Assembly (NCBI GenBank): GCA_030533445.1
Contig: CM060081.1
Coordinates: forward strand, 20,071,611 to 20,135,610
DNA length: 64,000 bases
DNA from: Cyprinodon diabolis
Taxonomy: Eukaryota; Chordata; Actinopteri; Cyprinodontiformes; Cyprinodontidae
Direction of reading: 5' to 3'
The notes under the pieces are model-generated. The model worked only from the letters and a program-made list of their open reading frames with translations, was not told the DNA's origin and made no database searches. Below are positions 39,129-64,000 of this stretch, in pieces. Numbering within the stretch: position 1 is the stretch's first letter; every line of letters begins with the position of its first letter. Made by a program: the position numbers and the translations under genes.

Positions 39129-39173
39129 AATTCAATGTTCTGCACTGTGCTATACAGTGCAGAACATTGAATT
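39129..39173. repeat. Perfect 19-bp inverted repeat (hairpin)
   Basis: The arm AATTCAATGTTCTGCACTG (39129-39147) is exactly repeated in reverse complement at 39155-39173, around a 7-base loop TGCTATA. It lies just before an AATAGAATAGAATA stretch of repeat character. The stem is too short and too perfect for a typical microRNA precursor; a transposon end or a local inverted duplication is likelier. Confidence 0.7.
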
Positions 39174-39469
39174 TTCCAATTTAGAATAGAATAGAATATA
39201 GAGAAGAGCAAAATATTGACTCAGTTTTGCATACATTTGTAATGATGTGTGCATCATAGTTTTCAGTTTTTTAGAAGAATTAGCTGAATTTTCTCAAGCT
39301 AATGCCTAAACCACCCCCAATTAAAATATGTTCATATTAAATTAAATCAACAGTATATCCTGATTATCCAGTTTCAACTTAGTCCTTTTTAAAAATAATT
39401 TTTGCACTTAGCCGACATAAAATTTTTTATATGGGGGAAGTATCAGCTTCCTAGGCTTTAGCTCCTAAT

Positions 39470-39585
39470 TTGATCGTTGCTGCACTTTATGGAATGGAAA
39501 AGTTCTGAAAGCTGTTCAAAATAAAATTTTGTTTTGTATACTGTCTGTTAATACAAAATGACAAAATGTGTCTAAGTCTAATTCA
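39470..39585 (+). repeat. Retroelement 3' tail (TGCACTTTATGG ... GTCTAAGTCTAA), copy 1
   Basis: It has TGCACTTTATGGAATGGAAA followed by ACAAAATGACAAAATGTG and GTCTAAGTCTAA. The same order of motifs recurs at 54.5 kb, and the final part at 52.7 kb. This indicates a dispersed non-LTR element tail; the coding part is missing. Confidence 0.55.
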
Positions 39586-39589
39586 GTGA

Positions 39590-42500
39590 ACACTAATGTT
39601 CATATAGTATGTTGTGTACTACTACAAAAAATACTAAGTATGCTTAATTATGTATGGTCTGTGGGGAAATTAGATGCACTGGCACAAAGTCTGCAGCTTC
39701 TATACTCAATGCTGCTTTTCCCTTGTTTCTAATACTGACTTTAGGTGGAGGTCTTCCCCACAGATTAAACCAGCTTACAACCCGACAAAATATTAAAAAG
39801 TAGAAAACACAGCCTATTCCCAACATTTTCAAAGCTTCTTTGTGTCATCCAAGTGAGTAATTTTTTTTTAAGGTTTTTTACACCCTGTTGATCATAGTAA
39901 TATTCATGGGTGAAATCAATAGAAATCTTTAAATTGGTGAGCTCTTACCAGTAGGAGCTGTAGCTTGTCCACCATGTTTTTTTTAATGCAGACCTGTCCT
40001 GATATTTACAATTTCTTCTACTATATGCCCTGCGGAGGGGTGTGGATGTTAATATAAATAATTTGGTTGCACAGATCTCGTGGATATATCAAGCATAAAC
40101 CAGGCTTTATCCTTCTTGGTATCAATTTTTTTTTGTATTTTCTTTTAAACTCAATCTTAATTACTTCCTTGTTTACACATTGGATGTATGTACAATATCA
40201 TACATTGGGTTACAAGGACTTGTTTTGACATATACCAAAAAGTGTTAAGTTTACTAACAAATTAACCAAAATTAAATTGTTAAACACAGAAATAAAATAA
40301 AATAAGCACCCAAGGCGCCATCATTTAATTTGAAAATTTTTGTATTTAACCAACGTGAGCTACTGCCAAAGGGATTCATATAGTCACTCTATGTGACTAG
40401 GCCTCTTTAGTATTACTAGTAATTTTACTAAAAGTAATACTTTAAGCTTTCTTTGAATAGCGATTTCTTTGCATCTTTATTGAACAAAAACATGAAATGG
40501 TTAGTAGGGTCACCTTTGAATCAAATTTTCAGCTTTAACAGTCTGCTCCTTTGACCTCAGACAACCTGAATCTTTTCAGGTTTTAGCAGCAGACTAAAGA
40601 CACAATAGAGAGGAGGTGGATGACTTCCAGAGTACACACTGAATAAATACAGACTGTATCCACATGTGAGGAAAATGGTGTTTCTGTGCTGCGCTTCTTG
40701 CCAAAGCAAATTGACATCAAAACAGTAAAGGGAACTGTTTCATTAGTTACTTGAAACCAATGCTTTAGATTTCGTAATCAGGAATGGTGTCATATGTTAA
40801 AGTTGTGGGCTTAACTGTTATTTGAAAACAGGTTTGAGTTAATTATCAGGAAACACATTACTTTGGAGAAAATATGAACAGAAACTTGACTGTTAAATTC
40901 ACAACCTTTCTGTTCAGCCAGCATATCCAGTTTAACTACTTATCATTTGGTTTGGATAAGTTTAATTTAGAGCTGATATTTCATCAGTCATTGAATCATA
41001 ACACAATGTCAAGAATTATTGCAATCTATGTATTTAGATGGAAAGATTAAAAGGGAGATTTTAGTAAATGCATTAAAATTTTAATATAGGAATTCTTCCA
41101 TTTTTTGTTTAAAATATATAAATCTTTGATGTCTACCCGTTCTTCCCAAATCTTTCCTTTTGATGAATTTGAGTGCAGGCAGTAGAGAGGAACAGGAACT
41201 GGGCCACATATCCGGCAACTGTGTCAAACAGCTTACCCTGAGTAACACTGTCCAGATGTTCTGCTGCTGCACAGAACAGGATTTTGAAATGAAACATTTT
41301 TGGAGCGAGGGAACATTTCATTTCATCTCTCAGAGTGAAATCATTGCTCTGACTGTATGTTTGAGACACCAAAAAGGATTACAACTCAGCCGAAGAGACA
41401 TTTTTTTTTTTTTATCCCACAAGGACATCTGAAGTTCTCACTCTTTGGCAGAAATAAATTGCTTCGAGGTCTGATGAAGGTAAGGATTTGCGATATAAGA
41501 GCCATCAATCATGTCTTGCAACGGTGCAGTTTTTTTCAAGGTGGAATTGCCAGCATCAGTGAGGTTGAGCAGAGAAAGCAGCACGCTGAGTTAGTTCACA
41601 CAAATATTATTCCTGTTCTCAAAGTCCAGGTCATCTCTCTGCCACCTCTTCAGAGGGGATCACACGCTAATGTGATTATTGTCCCGAGCAAGAGGCACTC
41701 CTGTGCCACTTCAAAGAGAGCAGATCAGAGAGAGGAGGGATGAGAAACTGGGAGTGGTGATGTAGACAGGTGCAATCCACCATCTGAAACCTTTTTATTT
41801 TATCTCTGACTCATGAACACAAACAGGATGATCACAGCATTTGTGTGCTGTTTTTCAGACACACTGCATGGTTACCCATCCTCTCTGACATGCTTGGTTA
41901 GGCTGTTTGAATGTGTTAATTAAACTCATAACTATGATAAGAAGTAATAATTTAGAGAGAAGGTCTTGTCTGACGATGCCACAGAAGGTCATCTTATTTA
42001 AACTGAGTATGCATATGAAAGAACTGCTTCATACCATAGAGCTGCTTTTTAGACAAATGTGTAGAAAGGCCTCACACTTTTGAGAAAGAAAAAAACACAT
42101 TGATCCCCTGTGGGGTTTGAGCTGTGTGTCATTTTAATTGTCTATCAATGCAGGCTGCTGAAATCAGTGTACAGCATTTCAACAGGAGATGCCTCAGGGT
42201 CCAGTGAACAGTGGATGCAGTGCTTTCACTTCATTAACAGGGTACTGAGATCACCCAGGGTCGGAGACGTTCTGTACTATTTGTTCGTCAAAAGTGCGAC
42301 ATTTCATCAGTGGATCCCAGTGTATATATATGGCCAACTAAGGCTTACACCCCTGCACCTGAGACCCCTTCACACTTCAGCCTTAGGGTTAGGGTATATA
42401 TATTCTCTGCTGATCCTGTTTGTCTTCATGTGCTGTTCTGGTTTAAGTCTCCTAGGCTCCAAAAATATTTGGTGCAACAAAAAGGAACTGCATTATGGGG

Positions 42501-44294
42501 TTTTTGAAAGGTTCGCAAAGTTGTCTATCATCCATCCCATATCTTAACTATTAAAATATTTCTCAAATTTCTAAGTTCAACTTTTCTTTTTACTGTTATG
42601 GACAACATTTTGTTTTGTAAAAGTATGGATATTTAAGATGAAAAATGTGTTTAATCTTTTTGGGTTAAGTTTGTCAAAAAACAATAACAAACAATATATT
42701 TTCCACTCATCCAAAAGAACGAATGGATAAAAACAAAAGCTAAAATAAACAGAATCAAAGCTGATGCTTTAGAACAAAAGTTCACTCTCTACAGCCAATG
42801 TTTTTCTCTGAAACACAGACAGCTTTTGAAATCTGTAAGTCAACTGAAAAAAGGACTCTAAAACCTTTTGTGCTCTTTCTAAACACATTTGAAGATTTGC
42901 CGTCTTCTTAGTGTTAATCAGCTCAGCCGCTGTTTTAATTGCTCTTCAATGATCAAATGGGAATGAATGCGAGGGCTTTCAGGTCTGTGAGAGGGAAGTG
43001 TGGAGTTTATGTCTACCCGTCGCAGGTCTTTAGTAAAGTGAATATTTTAATCCAGCCTGACAAGACGAGGATCTGCTTAATCCTATTAACAGACAGCACA
43101 TTAAACTACAGTAGACCCACACTTCTCCTCCTGTTGTCTTTGTGTGGAGAAAGGAGCAGATGGTGCCAAATGAGCAGCCTAGTCTACTGAAGTGAACTTT
43201 GAATGGCTAAGCTGGGACTCTCAACCGGTTACTACATAGCAGACACAACTGGGAAGATTTCTACACTTCCCAGAGTTATATGTAATTAATTGTCTTCATA
43301 TGTTGTTTTTTTGTTGTTTTTTTATCCAGTAAGTCACTTTCTTTATTTGAATTGTATTTTTAAAATAAATTAATAAAACGGACATTTCATTTGATTGAAC
43401 TTAACATTTTAACTTAATTAGTCTTCATTAGAAGTGAAAACCCAACAAAAGCAACCATTTTACTGTAAGAGTGTTGCCTTTTTTCCTTTTTTTGTTTAAA
43501 ATATTCTATATCTAGATAATATTAAGATAACATAGTTTGACCAACATTAAATATTTTAGAACATCAAGGGGATTCCAGTGATGCTGTTAGGAGTACTAGT
43601 AAGTTTTGTAGTTTGCCCTTGAAATGTGTATTATAAAGGTCAAGTTGAGGTTAAAATTTTAATCAAAAGGTCTGAAAGATGCTCTAAACACTCTGTGCCA
43701 AGCTTTACGTCAACAGTTGGCAGTGGGAATTACAAAACTGATGCTAATTTACTGCTTGATCACAGGCATAAAATTGTGTAAACTTTTGCATTTAGACCAA
43801 ATGTTGTGTCTGCAGGTGGTGGGTGGTGGATTTACATAGTATACTTATACAAACTTTGTAGGGAAGGGCAGGGAAGTCGCCAGCGGTGAATCCCATTCGG
43901 TGAGGATATTCACTGCCCTGGTCTCACCCTCTGCTACCAGATAGAACTGAGGTGTTGTCAAACAGCTGCGCCATATGGGGAGAGCAGAGCGGTGATCGCT
44001 GAAGTTGAAAAAGCTGAACTCGTCCATGAAATCAAAACACGACAACCAGTCAGGGACGGGTGTGAGGGAAAGCTTTCTTTGTCAAAATGGAACACAGACA
44101 AAATAATGTTAACGAATGTAGAAATAATGAATGCTCTGAAGATGTTTTTCTGTGGCTTTAAAAAAAGTATTTTTAATTTAGCCTTAGAAGGTCTGTTCGT
44201 CAACCTCCTTTACCTCCTTTACCTCCAGCAAAGACCCAAGTCTGTCACTGCATACTCCCCAGCTTGCAGCATGCTTTCTGAGTGGGTAGATTTA
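39590..44294. other. No gene seen; two GC-richer patches
   Basis: The blocks 41160-41760 and 42110-42550 carry overlapping open frames of up to 145 codons, without recognised domains. A two-unit TTAGGG motif occurs at about 42383-42394 and is too short to be an interstitial telomere. Confidence 0.4.
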
Positions 44295-45090
44295 CAAGTG
44301 GTTCAGCTCGCCCGGAGCTTCAACCTTTAAACTGCCTCAGTATTCAGTCAAGATGTGGTAGTTTGTAGGAGAGTTACGATCAGTTGGATAGAGCTTGGAT
44401 ATATTCGAAGAATATATTTGTTGGAAAAATAACTAACCTTTTAGGATAAAACTATTTTGGTTAGCCTAAACAATGGAATGATCAGAGTGTAAGCAAGCCA
44501 CTGGTTAGAGTTGTAACGCAAGTAATAAATACTATAGTGCTTCCTAGCTTGCAGTTACCATTGCTAGTGGTGTCAGCTGTAAGACATTGACCCACAATCT
44601 TGAGGTTGTTGGTTTGCGACCCACCTTAGACTAATTTGTATTGATGTTCCCTTTTACAAATATAGATTGGGTAAAAACACTGCCAAATTAGTTTGGTCAG
44701 TTTAGCCAAAAGATTGGTTGAACACATAAATTCCAACCTGAATAAAACCAAAAACTGTGGATAAACTATTATTTTTGAATAAAAAGTGCAGTTTCACTGT
44801 CTGCTTGAGCTCATTTCAATAAAATGGCAGAAAAACAGTGTACCTTAAAGGATTTTTGTCTTCTGAGACATTTTATACACCAAAAAAACTTACAAAAGAT
44901 TTTATTATACACACCAGTCATTAACTATTTCAAAGGAACTTAAATGGAAAAAAAAAAATCACAAATTATATTACTAACTGTAGTTATGCTCTCGACCAGT
45001 AGGTGGTGACATGTCCATCTGAAGCTTCATGAATTCTGGGGATCGTTGAAGCAAACGGTTCAATGCCTCATGAGGCTTCATCTCACCATC
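44295..45090 (+). repeat. Dispersed repeat, copy A (paired with copy B at 50.2 kb)
   Basis: It shares an ordered series of blocks with 50152-50983: AGTGGTTCAGCTYGCCC, TTGGATATATTCgAAGAATA-type, AAATATAGATTGGGTAAAAA, TTGGTTGAACACATAA, ATGGCAGAAAAACAGTGTAC, and CCTCATGAGGCTTCATCTCA at the end. Internally, GCTAGTGGTGTCAGCTGTAA followed by GGTTGTTGGTTTGCGACCC resembles boxes A and B of a tRNA-type promoter, so a SINE-like head may be embedded. Confidence 0.65.
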
Positions 45091-48000
45091 TCTATCTGGC
45101 AATGGTGAATGAGAGCAAGCAGATGAAATAGAGGCAGGAGCAGGTGGATAAGATGAACAGTGATTGCAAACTGAGCAGAGCAAGGTAGGTGAATGGAATG
45201 AACCATTAAGCCAGTAATCAGTACCAAGATCATGACAGAAACAACAGTTACATGATCTTGTATCTATTTATTTATTTATTTCATTTTTATAAATTACCAT
45301 GTTAACTCCTTAAACCTGCACTAATCAAGCACTAACCATATGCAGACGGCGTTCTAAATACATGGATTACAATAAACAGAAAGACTGGCACCTGAAAATA
45401 TTAAACTATGAATCCAGCCAATTGTTTTCTGATTTGACTGGAAACCCTTTAATAACATCAAAGTGTTGTTGCCCGTCCAACATATACAGAAAGTGTTGTT
45501 TTTCTTATAATCAAAAGATTCTCATGCAGTCTTAAAAGTTTGGAGTTTGATTTGCCATTGTGGATTAAACAACTGACTATGTTGACCTCAATTACTTTTG
45601 TTTGTTTTCCTTACACTTTTGGTTTTTCTTTGCAGCAGACAGAGAGATAATACTGACACATAGATGAGATATGACATGCAACAAAGGGTCTTCAAGTCTG
45701 GACTTCAACTCTGCAAACGCTGTGTGGAGGGCTAGTTTCTGCATATTGCCATGTGCTCTAAGCCTTGCAGCCATAATTAAGGCTGTTTTGTTTCTAAGGT
45801 AGACCAGAAAGAGACCCAGGACAGCTCTGGGGGAACTGCAGATACCCAACAGGTAGAACGTCAGAAATACAATCTACAAATCTGATCTTTCTGAAGAGCA
45901 GTTTACAGTTTTCCTCAAGCAATGTGGGGCAAGGTGCACAGATTAGTTGACAAAAAACAAGCTTTGTGAAAATTACTTAGAAATACCTGATTTGCAACTA
46001 AACCTAACATGAATTAAGTTTATCAAAGGTTGACTCCGGAAAGCTACAAAGGCATATTTCATTTCTGAAAACATTATCATTACATGTATGACATTTGGTT
46101 TATCTATGAACTATTTACATGTTTACAAAGTTAGGGTTGTACTCAGCTGTTCTGAAACTTTTTTTGGAAAAATTGTCCCAGACATGTAACCTAAAGGGAA
46201 ATTAATGCTATAAAAGCGACATACCTCACTAATTGTAAAATAGTCTAAGCTACTAGACTAAAGAAACTCAATTCTTGGTTTGGGACTATTCCTAACTCAA
46301 GTAAGGCATCAGGGTAACATTTTCAGCATGGTAGGGGACTCTTTCACACTTGTTCCAGTGTTATCTAATAATAATGAATAGCTGTAGTAGTGTAGAAAGG
46401 AAGTTATTTTTATGAACACTTTTTCTATCTATCTGCCATAACTGAGACAGTATCTTCTAGACCCACATTGCTTTGTCTCCTCTCAGCGGTGGCTCTGTCA
46501 GGTTGGAGTTCATGATGACCTTCCCACAGAGAGCAGCTTTTAACCCCCTACCAGGTCTCCCAATCATCATGATGGTGTGATTGCTCCAAAGAGGGACAGG
46601 GATTAGGAAAACCTGTGGTCTGTAAATCAGGCAGGAGTTGAGAGGAAGGCCTCAGAAATATGTGTCCAACAGGCACCATACGCTTAGAGTTCAATGTACA
46701 CATTATCTCGCACAGCAGTTAGGTTCTAAGCTGGCCTCTCCAAGCCAGATGGCCTCAACAGTCCTCCACAAAACATTGGAAAGAGGAGAACAAATTAAAT
46801 CTCAAGACCCAGTGTGAACAAAATGTAATCCATCTAAGCCGGTGTTAGGAAGGTAAAAGATTTTGGCCACGGCAATAAGATAATGAGAAACACTCTCTTG
46901 TGGGGATTGCAGCCCCCCACCTCAGCCCCTCTTTGCTTAACCCAATCAATATCACCAATCAACCACAAACCAGTTAAAGTAAAGCCCTTATGTTTCCATT
47001 TGGATTTGTTTTCAGAAGCATAAAATAAGGCTGCCTGGGAAAGAAGAAACAAAAAATAATCACGCCGTGGGGCAGATCTCATCTGGTGCTGGGAACAGTT
47101 GGTATGAATTTACGAATTGTGATTAAGGAGTTTGGGTGATGCTGTTTTTAACCTATAGTTACAAAAGTAGAAGTAAATATAGTCATACCATTGAGAATTA
47201 TACATTTTTCATGTTACTACCACAAAGTGATTTTTTGATGTGATTGATCATCATAAAGTAGCTCATAACTGTGAGCATGAAGAAAATTGTATTCCTAAAA
47301 ACCCTGTTTGATTCCTTCAAATAAAATCCATAGGAAAACATTGCTTTTAGATGTACAGTATCGTATGCAGTCTGTGTTTGCTATTTAAAAAACAAAATAT
47401 AAACGCACTCCACATTTTGCATTTTAATTGGTGAAATATGATGAGGGCCTGTGTATCAGGACGCTTTTAAACGTGCATGAGAAGGTCAGAAACCATCTTC
47501 TTATACACACATATATATATATATATATATATAAAGCTTAAAGGAGCTGAATAAACTGTGCTGTTCAGCGGTCGATTATTGAATTTCAACTCTTGACCAT
47601 GAGTTTGACCTCAGCTTTCTCTATTGAATTTACTGAGACGGGTGAGATTAAAACAGAGCAGGAGTTTGATTCCAGTCTCTTAAAGAAATTTCACAGCTTG
47701 TTGAACAGCTTCCTATGTTGGTTACTGCTTCATCAAAACACACATGCACACCTTTTTGGACACTAATTGAACTCCCCATATATACAATTACTGGACTTTA
47801 TCCATGTTGTGTTACTTTTCCATTAAAGTCCTCCTGATGGAATTCCAGCGGACCAGAAACTTTATAAGTTCACATTTCTACAAATCTCTAGTGTGCCTCG
47901 CATTACCACATTTTGTTATTAGGGTGTGCCATTTGTTGAGCTAATTACACCATTGTAACCTGCTAAGCTGGGTCAGAGCTAATATAAGGAAAAATAATGA

Positions 48001-48796
48001 AATAAAACCCAAGAGGTGTCAGTGAGTATCCGTCCTGACATTAGAGCTTCCATAGTTGGCTTTTTGTCCCTCTGTGGTTCAGCAGACTGGACCTTTGCTC
48101 ATTATGGTCCAAACGCTGGTCTGTTAGCTGGAAAATGAAGTAGTTTTCTGCAGATGGTCTGTGTGAAAGCTAATGCTGTCTGACTCCAAGCTTTGCATAC
48201 TTTTTTATGTTTCCCCTCAGGCAGGCTGCTCTTTCTGCAATAATAGATAGAAATTGTTGCTGCATTCTTCAACACATTCAGTTATTATTATCAGAAAACT
48301 GCAGCCCCAGATGAAAACATTGCAGAGATTAAATCGGCAAAAGCTTTGATGTTAACGTTCATGTTGTTTTCAGCGCTGGCTCGCTTTTGTATTGAATTCC
48401 TGTTTTCACAGCAAGGCTGAACATCTGCATGTATTAATAAATCCACAAGCCCCTGTGGTTTATTTTCTATTTCTCCTTTTTTTGAAAAGAAAAAAAAAGA
48501 AAAGAAAGAAAAACCTTTGTAAAGTTCACCTCAGCCAGCAACAAAATATCCTAAAGGAAAACATATGATGGCAGGAAATATCTGTATTTTTAAGCAGATT
48601 TTGAATGGGCTCACAGCATAGATAGTTTTTTTGATAAAAAAAAAATGGATAGTGCAGCACATCTTGTTCCGCTAGGCTTAGCAGAGAGCAGCTCCCGGTC
48701 ACCAGCAATTTGTTATGTTTGGAGTTTGCCTTATTGACTGTCAGTGTATGCGTGGGTGGACTCATGGAGGCTTCTCCATCTGTGCTGTCTTCACAG
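45091..48796. other. DNA just upstream of the chl1 signal-peptide exon
   Basis: No coding exon recognised. It holds the microsatellite at 47503 and an A-rich stretch at 48478-48513. Blocks at 46440-46760 and 47880-48130 are repeat-free and could hold regulatory sequence. No TATA-plus-initiator arrangement that I could defend was found, so the transcription start may lie further upstream as a noncoding exon. Confidence 0.35.
47503..47533. repeat. Microsatellite (CA)n(TA)n
   Basis: A few CA dinucleotides pass into about 12 TA dinucleotides; it lies about 1.3 kb upstream of the chl1 signal-peptide exon. Confidence 0.95.
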
Positions 48797-48888
48797 GTAG
48801 AGCATCTTCGGCTGTACCCAGAAATGAACTGAGGACACAAGGGACAGAACGCCTTGGTTGATAAAGTCCTAAATCTTGCAGTGAAACC

Positions 48889-63516
<14,628 letters not shown>

Positions 63517-64000
63517 GTGAGTACAACAGCTTCTGTTTGTGTTGGCCCCAGCTTCCATCAGTTCAGTTTCACCATCATGTCTTTCTCAAGTACATAAGAA
63601 AAAAAAAAAAAAACAAAGCATGTAGATGGAAATTTCTGCAAAATCTCACTTTCACAGCCTCTGTGAGGATGTGTCAGACTTTGCAGGGAGTCATTTACAG
63701 GCTGCTGACTGATTTGTCGCGCTTTAGAGCTGGCACCCATGCTGGCATATGCCCATAAAGCAGTGAGGATCCCAGGGAGGGAGTGCTGTCTGCAAGCTCT
63801 TTCATTTCACTCAGCCACGCAGCTCTTCAACGAGAAGCAACAAGCTTCTGTTCTCTGCCATTTATATGCAAACAGATTCACCCTACGTTCTGTGCTTATT
63901 TTAACTAGTAATAGATGAACACATGCTGCCATAGGAGTGCAGATGAAACAGCAAACACAGGATTTTAGTTTCTGTCTTTGTCTGGAGTTTCCGTTCAGTG

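Noticed and set aside
42383..42394. TTAGGGTTAGGG, telomere-like motif
   Set aside because: Only two units; common by chance and not an interstitial telomere.
42110..42547. 145-codon open frame, the longest in the window
   Set aside because: No recognised motif, crosses an ATATATA stretch and overlaps another open frame; probably chance.

Overview
The window is AT-rich, intron- and repeat-dense vertebrate DNA, best read as teleost fish. The interspersed repeats (Tc1-like, hAT-like, tRNA-derived SINEs with a fish-type tail, LINE 3' tails ending in ATGGATGG or CTAAGTCTAA units) and the exon/intron structure both fit this. There are no bacterial-style genes; nearly every long open frame is chance or lies in a repeat.

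The only gene I can support is on the + strand at the right end: the 5' part of chl1 (close homolog of L1), a neural L1-family cell-adhesion molecule. Ten coding exons lie between 48889 and 63516. They encode a signal peptide and the first four immunoglobulin domains (about 429 residues), each Ig domain split over two exons as is usual in the L1 family. All junctions are GT-AG and all phases agree. The gene runs out of the right edge; Ig5-Ig6, the fibronectin III repeats, the transmembrane helix and the cytoplasmic tail lie beyond 64000. Exon 6 is a 24-nt phase-1 microexon in the Ig2-Ig3 linker, which looks like the fish counterpart of a variable linker segment in mammalian CHL1.

From 1 to about 48.8 kb I see no convincing protein-coding exon. 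This is upstream intergenic DNA and/or 5' noncoding intron of chl1. It holds transposon remnants: an internally deleted hAT element at 11508-12630 with inverted ends and a near-perfect 8-bp target duplication, two Tc1-like remnants, several MITE-like elements, SINEs and LINE tails. It also holds microsatellites and a few GC-richer low-repeat islands that could be conserved regulatory elements. The 8.9-kb first coding intron is repeat-rich and contains a (TA)n tract of about 120 bp. Two same-orientation copies of one repeat, at about 44.3 and 50.2 kb, flank the signal-peptide exon.
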